Assembly: GCA_021797525.1 (NCBI GenBank)
Contig: JAJZZQ010000044.1
Location: forward strand, 1-24,241
Direction: 5' to 3'
Source: Thermoplasmata archaeon
Lineage (GTDB): Archaea; Thermoplasmatota; Thermoplasmata; Thermoplasmatales; Thermoplasmataceae
Length of the DNA stretch: 24,241 bases
The translations under genes were made by a program, and so were the position numbers. Within the stretch, counting starts at the first letter, position 1, and each line of letters starts with the position of its first letter. The notes beneath the pieces were generated by a model, which searched no databases, was not told the DNA's origin, and worked only from the letters and a program-made list of their open reading frames with translations. This document shows, piece by piece, positions 15,590-23,830 of the stretch.

Positions 15590-16383
15590 CTCTTCAACTC
15601 ATTGTTTACCTTCACTTTTATTGGGCCGAAGGGATATTCCTGCTCTACATCAATCTCCCTGTCGCGGGCAAGAAACATACAGTAAACAAGCAATGATTGA
15701 GCGGTAACTCCTGGATGCGCTGGGATCCTGTCAATATTTAATGACTCTGCATTAATGCTTTTTATGACTTCCAGAATATCCCTGGCCTCTTTTTCAGGCT
15801 CTTCCGGATGAAGCTTCTCGAAAATGGAATCTATGTCTCCAGTGGGGTGTTCAACTTCAAACCTTCGTTCATGCCGTTTTTTCCCGGAATACTCATAAGC
15901 ATCCTTCATCACGTCCAAGAGCTCGACAAGGAAAACCTTTCTTCTTTCGCTATGAATTACTGGTTCCTTCAACTCCAGTGGATCTTCCTGATGCTTGATG
16001 CTGCCCACTTCTTCAAATTCAATTTCTTCCGCCGATTCTTCTGCGTCACTCCGGAATCTTCTTAGGACAGCTTCATCGGACTTGAGTGAAAGTATCCTCC
16101 ACGCACTCTGAATAAGGTATCCTGCAACATAGAAATCCCTGAAGTTTCTATCAATAATTGTTGAAAATACCCTGCTGAATGCACCTATATCCACTGACCA
16201 GGGGTCAAGGGTTCCATTGAGACACATATTGAAAACACCAGCTATCAACTCCTCAAGCGGATCGTTGAAATGCATCTCTGTCTTTGAAGATTCAAGTATT
16301 GTGATATAACTCCCTGTGTCACTTTCCAGCATATTCCCCTGTACGATGAGGCTATGCAGTATCTCTTCCCTGTTCATCTTCAT
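15586..16383 (-). CDS. scpA: Segregation and condensation protein A (kleisin)
   Basis: The kleisin that bridges the heads of an SMC dimer in chromosome condensation and segregation. 265 residues. The N-terminal part has DPLEELIAGVFNMCLNG, then DPWSVDIGAFSRVF and FRDFYVAGYLIQSAWRIL with LKSDEAVLRR, the typical ScpA head-binding helices. The middle is acidic and probably flexible. The C-terminal part ends PFGPIKVKVNNELKR. GTG 16386, ATG 16383 and ATG 16377 are close start options; a GGAGAGGGG stretch lies upstream. The start overlaps the end of smc by about 30 nt and the stop overlaps the next start. ScpB is not in the window. Confidence 0.88.
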   Translation of the reverse strand: MKMNREEILHSLIVQGNMLESDTGSYITILESSKTEMHFNDPLEELIAGVFNMCLNGTLDPWSVDIGAFSRVFSTIIDRNFRDFYVAGYLIQSAWRILSLKSDEAVLRRFRSDAEESAEEIEFEEVGSIKHQEDPLELKEPVIHSERRKVFLVELLDVMKDAYEYSGKKRHERRFEVEHPTGDIDSIFEKLHPEEPEKEARDILEVIKSINAESLNIDRIPAHPGVTAQSLLVYCMFLARDREIDVEQEYPFGPIKVKVNNELKR

Positions 16384-19300
16384 CACCCCTCTCCTGATCT
16401 ATGCCCTCTTGGAAGCTCTTCTCATAGACGTTGGAGTTTTCGCCATCTACATTAACCACAGCAACTACATTGTCTGCATATTTCAGCATGGATTTTCTCA
16501 ATGAGACAGAGAATATCTGAGATGTACCCGAGTTTGCCTTGAAAAGCTTTCCAACCCTCTCAGCATTTGCACCGTCCAGAAACATATCCACTTCATCCAG
16601 ATAATAGAATGGAGAAGGGTTTATTCTCTGAACCGCAAGTATAAATGAAAGTGCGGTAAGGCTCTTCTCCCCTCCACTCAGCGCCTCAAGTTTTGTAAAA
16701 TTCGAACCCTTCGGCCGGGCCCTTATCGTGACCTCAGCCTCCAGAGGATTTTCAGGATTGCTCAGTTCAAGAAAAGCGTCTCCTCCGCCTGAGAGCTGTT
16801 CATATATTGTCCTCATTGAATTGTTGATTCCGTTAAACATATCCATGAATGCAGATTTCTTCTGTTCGGTAAGCCTTTCTGTAAGATCCACAAGCTCTTT
16901 CTTTTCTGAGGATAACTGTTCAATCTCCCCCCTGATTGAATCAAGATCCCTGGAAACGTTATCGAATTCTTCTATTGCCTTCTGGTTAACAGGGCCAATT
17001 GATTCGATGGCGTTCATAGTCTCTGTGATCAATGACCTTGCTTCAGATACTGTTTTGACTGATTCCATTCTGGTGCCATCTGATGACTTAATCTCACCTT
17101 CAATTTCCCTCAACTTGTTCTGGGAATTTTCTCTCTTACCCTGAAGAGTTATTTTCATCTCCTTCTTCGTAGAAATCATTGCTCTTGTTGATTCTATGCT
17201 ATCATTAATTGAAGTTTCTTCACTCTCCATTCCTCTTATCCTTTCAACGATCTCTCTGGTGCGTTCATCGATCTGGGTTTCAAGTGCAAGCAGTTTTTCC
17301 AGCTCAGAGGACAGTGCTGCCTCCTCTGTCTCAAGTGAGGATATTTGTGAGCGTTTTGACTCCAGGTCGTCCTCCAGCGTTCTATTTTTCGCTTCGACAT
17401 TCTGGATATTCTTCTGTATGAACTCCATCTCTGACCGAAGCTTGGAAATTTCCAGTGTATAATCATTTTTCTTTGATGAGAGAGACTCGATCTCCGAGTT
17501 CAGATCTTCATCCTGTGAAGCATAGGATGGAGATATTCTTCTGAACTCAATAAAGTCCTTTTCCTTTGCCTCATTCTCAGAAAGTATCTTTTTCTTCAGG
17601 TCTTCGATGCTCCCTGAAATAGAATTGATCTTTCCATCAAGCTCTGTTATCTCTCTCTTCTTAGCTTCCTCCTTTGGCCTAAGTTCTTCAAGCTGCTCTG
17701 TGGCCTTCTCGAGGTTCTGGGTTAGCATGTTCACTTTTGTTTTTTGTGAGCCCTGGTCCTGTGATCTTGACTGCAAATCAGAAGATACTGATTCAAATGA
17801 TGCGGAAATATCAGAAATGTCAACCTCCAGAGCCGAAAGCTCAGCATTTAGGGCCTGTATTGTCTCCGAGAGAGATTTTGATCTGTTTTCCAGGTCCTCA
17901 CTGTTTTTAGCCCTTTCCGTGAATCCTCCAGATATTGCTCCGCTAGCCTCGAAAATGTCTCCGTCGAGTGTGACCAGGCGAATGCCACCCATATATCTGC
18001 GGGCCGTCCTAACAGTATCAACTATCACAGTATCCTGAAATGCGTACCAGATTACGTTTGAATATTCATCCAGATATTTCAGGTTTTCAAAAATATACCC
18101 CAGAGAACCCTCAGAGGAGCGAACAGTTATCGCCTTTCCTCTCGGCCTTCCCGGTAGCATCTTGTTCATCGGTAGAAATGTAAGCTTTCCCACTCTGCTT
18201 GACTTAAGAAGGTTAAGGCATTCTTCAGCCACACCATCATCCCTGACAACAACAGAGTTAAGTCTGGATCCCGCTGCAGCTTCCACTGCCTGCCTGAATT
18301 TCGGGTCATAGGAGATTAACTCTTTAAGAGGTCCAATGATTCCTTGTATCGATCCGCTGTTTCTTGCACCTAGAATTGTAGCCAGTGCCCTGTTAACTGT
18401 GAATCCACGGGAACCAAGTGAAATCTGAACCTGAGAATATTCATGATTGAGCCTTGATAGCTCCCTGACAATTTCGTCTTTTCTCTGCCTCTTTGCGGAA
18501 AGATCTGACTTCAGGGAGTAGTATCTTCGGTTAAGTTCCTGAAAACTCTCATAACTTGTTGTTTCTGTTTCATTTAACTCCCTTATTGCCCACCGGTAAT
18601 CCTTGATCTGGAATTCTACCTCCCCTATACGATTTTCAAGAGAAGCTATCTCTGTGTTGAGGCGGCTCTTTTCCACCGCCATCTCCTTCTGCTTTTCCTG
18701 CAGGGACTCAAGTTCTGAATTCATTACTGATAGTTCTTCGTCGTGCCTGCGAATAGACTCCTGAAGATTCATGAGAACTTTGGAATTTTCTGCAGTTGAC
18801 TCCCTGAGTTTTTTAAGAATTTCATTCTTCTCAGCCAGATTTTTAGCGGTGTCTTTGAGGATGGCTTCGCTTTCCCTTATGTTAGAATCAAGCCATTGTA
18901 TCCTCCGGGAGGAATCCGCTTGATATTTTGTATTTGATTCAACCTCTGATCTTATAGAAGCAACGTTGTCCTTAAGATCGGAACTCTTCATCCTGTTGGA
19001 GGCTAAACTGATTTTAAGGTCCTGAATTTTCTGCCTTATTTCCTTCAACTCAGAATTTCCAGTTCTTTCAAGATTCTCCTTCTCGGCATCAATCCTGTTT
19101 CTCAGATCATTAATCTTCGCAAGCAATTCTGAGACTTCTACATTCAGTTCCTGTATCTCATTTTCAAATGATGAAATCTGATCTGTCTGTGATGTTATTT
19201 CCCTCCTCAGGAAATCCTGCTGTATTGATAGTTCAGTGAACTTCAGGTTTTTCAGCCTGTGTGTCAGATCCATATATTTCTGGGCTATCTCCCTCTCTGC

Positions 19301-19927
19301 CTCAAGTGCTATCTTTCTGCCCTTCAGCTCTTCTTCCAAGACCTCGAGCTTCCCCAGGTTTGAGTTAAGAGTATCAATGTCGTATTTTGCCTTGTCAATC
19401 TGCAAATCAAAACTTTCTATACCTGCGATTGACTCAAGCAATTTCCTCCTCTCGCCCCCGCTCATTTTCACTATATTATTTATGTCGCCCTGCAAAACAA
19501 AACTGTACGAATCAAGGAATATTCGGAATGAATCCAGCATAGCGGAAACCTCAGAATACCTGACCTTACGGCCGTTTATGAAATAGTTGGATTTATAGCC
19601 ATCACTTTCAGACACAACTTCTCTTCGAATCTCCACCTTTCTGTCCTTTTCATCAGCGCTTTTATCTTCTGTATCTATTCTTATTGAGACGCTGCAATAA
19701 TTTTTCTGCCTTTCCCCCTTGGAACTTTTGTGAATTAGATCTGACAGCCTGTCAGCCCTTACAGTCTTGTTGGATCTTTCGCCCATTACAAACAGGAATG
19801 AGTCCCCAATGTTAGATTTCCCACTTCCATTGGGCCCACTAATCACTGTAAATCCCTTTCTAAACAGTATCTGAACCTTCTTGCCAAAAGACTTGAAATT
19901 ATCCAGCTCCAAAGACTCGACTTTCAT
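16352..19927 (-). CDS. smc: Chromosome segregation ATPase SMC
   Basis: Structural maintenance of chromosomes protein, 1191 residues, full length. Order: N-terminal head with Walker A GPNGSGKSN (31-39), first coiled coil, hinge domain (roughly 500-660, including IIGPLKELISYDPKFRQAVE and GSRLNSVVVRDD), second coiled coil, and C-terminal head with signature LSGGEKSLTALSF (from 1083) and Walker B YYLDEVDMFLDGAN (DEVD at 1111-1114). The D-loop region reads DMFLDGAN rather than the DAALD common in bacteria. The last 20 residues are acidic and overlap scpA. ATG 19927 is preceded by GAGGTC, with a TATA box about 49 nt upstream. It is the head of an smc-scpA-Cas4-like-tyrS operon. Confidence 0.97.
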   Translation of the reverse strand: MKVESLELDNFKSFGKKVQILFRKGFTVISGPNGSGKSNIGDSFLFVMGERSNKTVRADRLSDLIHKSSKGERQKNYCSVSIRIDTEDKSADEKDRKVEIRREVVSESDGYKSNYFINGRKVRYSEVSAMLDSFRIFLDSYSFVLQGDINNIVKMSGGERRKLLESIAGIESFDLQIDKAKYDIDTLNSNLGKLEVLEEELKGRKIALEAEREIAQKYMDLTHRLKNLKFTELSIQQDFLRREITSQTDQISSFENEIQELNVEVSELLAKINDLRNRIDAEKENLERTGNSELKEIRQKIQDLKISLASNRMKSSDLKDNVASIRSEVESNTKYQADSSRRIQWLDSNIRESEAILKDTAKNLAEKNEILKKLRESTAENSKVLMNLQESIRRHDEELSVMNSELESLQEKQKEMAVEKSRLNTEIASLENRIGEVEFQIKDYRWAIRELNETETTSYESFQELNRRYYSLKSDLSAKRQRKDEIVRELSRLNHEYSQVQISLGSRGFTVNRALATILGARNSGSIQGIIGPLKELISYDPKFRQAVEAAAGSRLNSVVVRDDGVAEECLNLLKSSRVGKLTFLPMNKMLPGRPRGKAITVRSSEGSLGYIFENLKYLDEYSNVIWYAFQDTVIVDTVRTARRYMGGIRLVTLDGDIFEASGAISGGFTERAKNSEDLENRSKSLSETIQALNAELSALEVDISDISASFESVSSDLQSRSQDQGSQKTKVNMLTQNLEKATEQLEELRPKEEAKKREITELDGKINSISGSIEDLKKKILSENEAKEKDFIEFRRISPSYASQDEDLNSEIESLSSKKNDYTLEISKLRSEMEFIQKNIQNVEAKNRTLEDDLESKRSQISSLETEEAALSSELEKLLALETQIDERTREIVERIRGMESEETSINDSIESTRAMISTKKEMKITLQGKRENSQNKLREIEGEIKSSDGTRMESVKTVSEARSLITETMNAIESIGPVNQKAIEEFDNVSRDLDSIRGEIEQLSSEKKELVDLTERLTEQKKSAFMDMFNGINNSMRTIYEQLSGGGDAFLELSNPENPLEAEVTIRARPKGSNFTKLEALSGGEKSLTALSFILAVQRINPSPFYYLDEVDMFLDGANAERVGKLFKANSGTSQIFSVSLRKSMLKYADNVVAVVNVDGENSNVYEKSFQEGIDQERGDEDEQGRDTA

Positions 19928-19930
19928 GAT

Positions 19931-19936
19931 GACCTC
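19931..19936 (-). promoter_or_regulatory. Ribosome binding site of smc
   Basis: GAGGTC on the minus strand ends 3 nt before ATG 19927. With the TATA box further out, smc should have a short leader, in contrast to the leaderless single genes of the window. Confidence 0.5.
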
Positions 19937-19970
19937 TGTCTGACAAATGTCATCCTCTTAACATCTCAAA

Positions 19971-19980
19971 TATATATAAA
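19971..19980 (-). promoter_or_regulatory. TATA box of the smc operon
   Basis: TTTATATATA on the minus strand predicts a start near 19950 and a leader of about 23 nt that includes the ribosome binding site. Confidence 0.5.
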
Positions 19981-19994
19981 TCTATCTTCATATA

Positions 19995-20175
19995 TTAGTC
20001 TGCCTCATTTTTTATTTCAATTTCTCTATACAAATATGTATAAATCACAAGTAGACTGCATGGAAATATCAAAAAATGCCCTTGCATTGCAATTAAAATT
20101 ATTGCAGGCCATTATCCCTCCAAATATTGAAATAATAAGCACTGAATTATACAGTAAGGCTTCATTTCTTTCCAT
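19995..20175 (-). pseudogene. Possible small two-helix membrane protein with a +1 frameshift
   Basis: Reading from ATG 20175, frame one gives MERNEALLYNSVLIISIFGG, a charged start then a hydrophobic helix. At about 20112 this frame turns into unlikely sequence (ending at TAG 20026), while skipping one base opens another frame that gives WPAIILIAMQGHFLIF, a second hydrophobic stretch, and a charged tail YREIEIKNEAD before TAA 19997-19995. Joined, this makes a protein of about 60 residues with two membrane helices. It lies just upstream of and codirectional with smc, stopping before the smc TATA box. It may be a decayed gene, a sequencing error, or coincidence in AT-rich DNA. No family recognised. 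Confidence 0.33.
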
Positions 20176-20214
20176 GACCTAGTTAAAAAAAAAAATAAAA
20201 TTATTTTAGAAAAA
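20176..20214. other. A/T-tract spacer between divergent units
   Basis: A run of about a dozen A residues followed by AT-rich DNA. Together with the preceding small ORF it makes up the 316-nt gap between smc and the next gene. Nothing else is recognisable in it. Confidence 0.4.
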
Positions 20215-20224
20215 TTTAAATATA
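20215..20224 (+). promoter_or_regulatory. TATA box of the Tubby/scramblase-like gene
   Basis: TTTAAATATA is centred 25 nt before ATG 20244 with no ribosome binding site, so a leaderless message is expected. Confidence 0.5.
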
Positions 20225-20243
20225 TTGGTCTTTTGTTATTTTA

Positions 20244-20858
20244 ATGACTGGTCAATCAAGCATACAGGAAAGTAAGATTCTATACATGATGGATAAAAAA
20301 ATAATAAAGCCATTTATCGAGGGGGTACCGATAGACTTTGAAAAGTACCGGACCAAGGTTGTCAAGGATGAGAATGATAATGAGGTGCTCAGAATTGACT
20401 ATGATCCTTCTCGGGGCAATTCTCAGAAGGCTGAAGGGGGATTGTTAAACAGAATAGCCCAAATGGTTGAAGGCTTTCTAAATTTCAAAATATGGGATCT
20501 GGCAGGAAATTATATTTATTCAGTGAAGTCACTCAACTTTTTGCATAAAAAGAATGATTTTTCAATAATGAACGGGGATGAAACAGAAGAGAAATTTAAG
20601 GCAGCGCACTATTTGATGAACCTAGCAAAAGAGAAGGTTGAGGTCACTGATACAGGTTCTAACCCAATTCTGATTTCAGAGTATCGTGGGTTCAGAAAGT
20701 CCATAGAGGTTCATGACAGCAATGGTGCCCAGGTAGCAATGCTACACGCTCCAATAGTTTCCATGCGCGACAGATGGAAATTGGAATTTAACGGTGACTG
20801 TGACAGATATCTGGTTCTGATAATGGCAGCTATAATGAGCGAGTTTGGCGAAAGATAG
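20244..20858 (+). CDS. Tubby C-terminal-like / scramblase-LURP-one-like protein
   Basis: 204-residue soluble protein. The C-terminal part, YRGFRKSIEVHDSNGAQVA, then RDRWKLEFNGDCDRYLVLIM and IMSEF, resembles the last strands and buried helix of the scramblase/LURP-one (Tubby-like barrel) group, where W-x-L/I then a hydrophobic helix ending in a SEF-like stretch is usual. The middle (FLNFKIWDLAGNYIYSVKSL) fits barrel strands of the form K-I-x-D-x-x-G. No signal peptide or clear separate membrane segment apart from the terminal helix. Function in archaea is unknown and scrambling activity should not be assumed. It stands alone with its own promoter. The remote family assignment is from memory of the pattern and is moderate. 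Confidence 0.5.
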   Translation: MTGQSSIQESKILYMMDKKIIKPFIEGVPIDFEKYRTKVVKDENDNEVLRIDYDPSRGNSQKAEGGLLNRIAQMVEGFLNFKIWDLAGNYIYSVKSLNFLHKKNDFSIMNGDETEEKFKAAHYLMNLAKEKVEVTDTGSNPILISEYRGFRKSIEVHDSNGAQVAMLHAPIVSMRDRWKLEFNGDCDRYLVLIMAAIMSEFGER

Positions 20859-20983
20859 ATTTAACGCATCAACAATAGAAATCTCCGCTGAATAAACTAT
20901 TTAAATAAAATTTCTTAATGTCTCTGTCAATAGCAGAAAGTTGTACCCAATCTAGGCTGTTGATCAAAGGTATCTACTTCAGT

Positions 20984-21000
20984 ACTTTCCTTAAGAAAGT
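20984..21000. promoter_or_regulatory. Inverted repeat upstream of the cytochrome bd operon
   Basis: ACTTTC and GAAAGT form a perfect 6-bp inverted repeat with a 5-nt centre, about 32 nt upstream of the cydA-like TATA box. The position suits an activator or repressor site, but it could equally be a short hairpin ending upstream transcription. Confidence 0.3.
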
Positions 21001-21031
21001 GTTAATAGGGATGAATTTTAGCCCGGAGTGC

Positions 21032-21041
21032 GTAAATATTT
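21032..21041 (+). promoter_or_regulatory. TATA-like box of the cytochrome bd operon
   Basis: GTAAATATTT is centred about 22 nt before ATG 21059, so the message is probably leaderless or nearly so. Confidence 0.45.
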
Positions 21042-21058
21042 GATTGAAATAAGCAATT

Positions 21059-22423
21059 ATGGTTTCGATAGTTGACTTCGACAGATTTTTGATGGGATAC
21101 ACTCTTGGAGCCCATATTCTTATCGTCACTCTGAGCATTTCACTGGCCATACTTATTTCGACAGCAGAGTTCCTTGGGATCAGAAGAAAGGATCGGTATT
21201 ACGAGGCTATCGCCAGAAGATTTTCCAAGGCACTTGTGGTCTTCTTTGCTGTTGGTACAGCCAGCGGTACTGTGCTGGCAGTAGAACTTTTTGCCCTATG
21301 GCCATCTTTCATGGTTCTGATTGGCAAAGTTGACATTCTCCCATTCTATTATGAAGTATTTGCTTTCTTTCTGGAAGCCATAGCGCTTGTTCTTTATGTC
21401 TATTACTGGGAATACTTCAAAAACAGATACCACCACTGGCTTCTCTCGGTACTGGTTGCGATTGGAACTGTGATGTCGGCGGTATTTATTACGCTCATTA
21501 ATGCGTTTATGAATACTCCTTCCGGATTCAATATATCGAATTACCTGAAGACAGGAAACATTACAGGAGTAAACCCGGTTGCCGCTTTCATGTCGCCGTC
21601 TGGATTTGTGGAGGTTGCTCACGTCACAACTGCTACATTTGCTGCTGGGGCTTTCCTTTTCCTGGCATATCTTGCTTACAGCTATATTAGAAATCATGAT
21701 ACGCAGGCAAGGATTCTTTACTCTAAAGCCATGAAGATCACTATAGTTTCAGGATTCATAGGGATAGTTCTGGCCGGCATAAGTGGAGATTCAGCTGCCA
21801 GAACCCTTATATCACTTCAGCCTTTAAAATATGCTGCAATTGAGCTAAACCTCCATCCTGCAGTTAATGCAGCAGAAAGGCTTGGAGGTATAATGGTTAA
21901 TGGTGCACCAGCTTACTTCATTTCAATACCCCATCTACAGAGCATACTTGCATTCCTAAGCTTCAACTCCAAACAGGTAGTACCAGGCCTATCACAATTT
22001 CCAAAGTCAGACTGGCCACCCCTCTTCATCCATCTCACCTTTGATACAATGGTTGGCGGGGGTTCACTTGTGGGCCTATTCGGCCTTTACCTTCTCTACA
22101 GAATGATCATTAAGAGGAATTACCTGAACAAGCTCAGCCTTTTAGGAATGATTGTTGCAGGAGTCCTGATTCAGGTTGTATATGACTCTGGATGGGTCAC
22201 TGACGAAGTTGGAAGACAGCCATGGATCATTTACAATGTTATGACAGTTTCATCGGCCGCAAATACTTCACCCAGTGTAATTCCTCTGGGAATAGGTATA
22301 ATATTATTCTATCTTATAGTGGTTCCATTTACCTTTTACTTTGCTCATAGACTTCTTCAGCACAGTAAAATTGGCGATGAACTTTCAGCGGGGGTGAAGA
22401 AGGAAGATGTCTCTCCATCCTGA
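21059..22423 (+). CDS. cydA: Cytochrome bd-type quinol oxidase subunit I
   Basis: Membrane haem subunit that oxidises quinol and reduces O2 to water without pumping protons. 454 residues with about nine membrane helices. Haem ligands are visible: His19 (LGAHILIV), His188 (EVAHVTTATF) and Met331 (FDTMVGGG) as the probable equivalent of the b558 methionine. Also present are the acidic pair Glu99 and Glu106 (YYEVFAFFLEAIAL), quinol-loop residues Lys257 and Glu262 (LQPLKYAAIE) and the signature GRQPW (385-389). The quinol loop is short, without the long insertion of the E. coli form. Overlaps subunit II by 17 nt. Whether the archaeal enzyme carries haem d cannot be told from sequence. Confidence 0.93.
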   Translation: MVSIVDFDRFLMGYTLGAHILIVTLSISLAILISTAEFLGIRRKDRYYEAIARRFSKALVVFFAVGTASGTVLAVELFALWPSFMVLIGKVDILPFYYEVFAFFLEAIALVLYVYYWEYFKNRYHHWLLSVLVAIGTVMSAVFITLINAFMNTPSGFNISNYLKTGNITGVNPVAAFMSPSGFVEVAHVTTATFAAGAFLFLAYLAYSYIRNHDTQARILYSKAMKITIVSGFIGIVLAGISGDSAARTLISLQPLKYAAIELNLHPAVNAAERLGGIMVNGAPAYFISIPHLQSILAFLSFNSKQVVPGLSQFPKSDWPPLFIHLTFDTMVGGGSLVGLFGLYLLYRMIIKRNYLNKLSLLGMIVAGVLIQVVYDSGWVTDEVGRQPWIIYNVMTVSSAANTSPSVIPLGIGIILFYLIVVPFTFYFAHRLLQHSKIGDELSAGVKKEDVSPS

Positions 22424-23357
22424 GGTTTTCATAAATGTGGGGATATTCTCCATGTTTTTTGCCATGCTTTCTATGGAACTAATGGCAGCGTCCGCAATAT
22501 TATTTAGGTACAAGGAGAGTGAAAAAAAGGTCATTCCATTCATTATACCAATATGGGAAATAACTGGAACGTTTTTTGTCTTCTATGTAGTGAATCTGGA
22601 AGCTCTTGTGCCATCAATACTTCCTCTTATTGCATACACTTTCATCAGTTACATACTGTTCTTCCTTATCATATTCGTTCTGAGAAATGCTGCGATAATC
22701 AGCGCAGAGTATGTCTGGAAGAACAGGTTTGCGAACAGAAAATCGCTCTATAAGATATATGCTGTTGTAACTTTTGTGCTTGGTGCCGTGGTTCTGATGA
22801 TATATGCATCAATGATAAGCGGCGCCGGGATAAATTACAACCTTCAGAGCTTTAATGCTTCTAAGTTTGTATCATTCCTTCCCAACGACGGTTTTGTAAT
22901 CGGTTCAGCAATTATTCTTTTCGGGATTGCCTCAGTATTCTACAATCTTTTCGTCGATCCAATAATGACTTTTGTTACCGTCATTGTCGGGATGGTCATT
23001 GCTGGAGCATCATTCTATGAGATGGGAGACCTTACAACACTATCCTTTGTAGCGATACCGATTATAATAACACTGGCAATACCTGTGCTGAATTTCATGA
23101 AAGGTGCAAGAAAATACCTGCACAATAAGATTCTGTTCCAGGGGCTTCTTGCTGTGGCAGTATTTTTCCTTGCAATGACAGATTACCCGTATCTCCTTGG
23201 AAAAACACTGAATGTAAATGATATACTCAATAACTCTGCAATGCAGATCCAAATATTCTATTCAACCATTGTCGGTGGAGTTATACTTCTGTTGATGACA
23301 ATTCTGTTTTTCAGGATATATTCAAAACAGAATGGGAAGCTTGCGGAATCTGTTTGA
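22407..23357 (+). CDS. cydB: Cytochrome bd-type quinol oxidase subunit II
   Basis: Second membrane subunit of the bd oxidase, 316 residues with about eight or nine hydrophobic helices. The N-terminal region IFSMFFAMLSMELMAASAIL and IPIWEITGTFFVFYVVNLEAL fits the CydB start, with Trp-Glu in the place of the Trp-Asp near the haem/proton pathway of other CydB proteins. The rest is poorly conserved, as usual for this subunit. ATG 22407 is preceded by AAGGA, and the reading frame begins within the last codons of subunit I, so both are cotranslated. No CydX-like small ORF follows directly. Confidence 0.88.
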   Translation: MSLHPEVFINVGIFSMFFAMLSMELMAASAILFRYKESEKKVIPFIIPIWEITGTFFVFYVVNLEALVPSILPLIAYTFISYILFFLIIFVLRNAAIISAEYVWKNRFANRKSLYKIYAVVTFVLGAVVLMIYASMISGAGINYNLQSFNASKFVSFLPNDGFVIGSAIILFGIASVFYNLFVDPIMTFVTVIVGMVIAGASFYEMGDLTTLSFVAIPIIITLAIPVLNFMKGARKYLHNKILFQGLLAVAVFFLAMTDYPYLLGKTLNVNDILNNSAMQIQIFYSTIVGGVILLLMTILFFRIYSKQNGKLAESV

Positions 23358-23456
23358 ACAGTTAAATTCAGCATTTCTCATTTTTTAATACAATAATTTC
23401 TGTAAATTTCAGTTTAATTTGTTCACTTGCAGATCATTAATAAAACACAGGAAGAG

Positions 23457-23474
23457 GTGCATCCAAATATGCAC
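23457..23474 (+). terminator. Possible hairpin terminator or RNA element after the bd operon
   Basis: GTGCAT and ATGCAC form a 6-bp perfect stem around a CCAAAT loop, followed by TTTTCTTTCTT. It lies 100 nt after the cydB stop. The T-rich tail is suggestive of termination, but archaeal termination usually needs only the T tract. Confidence 0.3.
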
Positions 23475-23658
23475 TTTTCTTTCTTCCGAGCAAACGTAAG
23501 CCCATGAGGCCCTTTATAATATTTTTAAAGGAATATTGCTATAGTCGGTATTCAAATTTCAAACCTGTCCAGGCTTGCAATTATTCAGTTTAGATCCGGA
23601 GATGTATCGAGATCAAAATGAAACAATTAAGGCAGTCCCCTGGTAATACGGTGAGACT

Positions 23659-23796
23659 TCAAAGCCACATTTCTGGCCTACAATGATTCCCTAATGCGAC
23701 AAGCACATCCGGTATCTTTATCCCAGCCTTATAATCCAGTGGTCTGAAGCCGTATCTGGTTCTCTTTAAAATTTCTCCAGATTTCCGGCACTTAAT
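23659..23796 (-). pseudogene. Coding remnant without a start
   Basis: A 45-codon open frame between TAG (23799-23797) and TGA (23661-23659) on the minus strand. It reads IKCRKSGEILKRTRYGFRPL and continues with GIKIPDVLVALGNHCRPEMWL. The composition is protein-like, with no usable start codon before the last residues. It could be the 3' end of a decayed gene, perhaps a transposase, but no catalytic motif or terminal repeats remain to show that. Confidence 0.3.
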
Positions 23797-23803
23797 CTAT
23801 GCA

Positions 23804-23830
23804 ATTCTCATTTATTAAATCATTGAGAAT
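23804..23830 (-). terminator. Hairpin overlapping the end of the ABM gene
   Basis: ATTCTCA and TGAGAAT form a perfect 7-bp inverted repeat with a 13-nt AT-rich loop starting at the stop codon of the ABM gene. Possibly its 3' end; no T tract follows. Confidence 0.25.

Larger units (their letters stand above)
23358..23829. other. Gene-poor 472-nt stretch
   Basis: No intact gene in either direction. It holds a hairpin (23457-23474), a TATA-like TTTATAATA near 23515 with no ORF after it, and a start-less coding remnant on the minus strand (23659-23796). The mixture looks like decayed sequence. Confidence 0.5.

Noticed and set aside
13791..16383. CRISPR-Cas locus suggested by Cas4-like genes
   Set aside because: No repeat-spacer array, cas1, cas2 or effector gene anywhere in the window; the Cas4-like protein has a membrane hairpin and sits in the smc operon.
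17607..18038. Plus-strand ORFs within smc
   Set aside because: Long Ser/Leu-rich antisense frames are expected opposite coiled-coil coding sequence rich in Glu, Lys and Arg.
20918..21043. 41-codon ORF (MSLSIAESCTQSRLLIKGIY...) before cydA
   Set aside because: Its TATA-like box is too close to the ATG, it runs into the cydA promoter, and the composition is not convincing.
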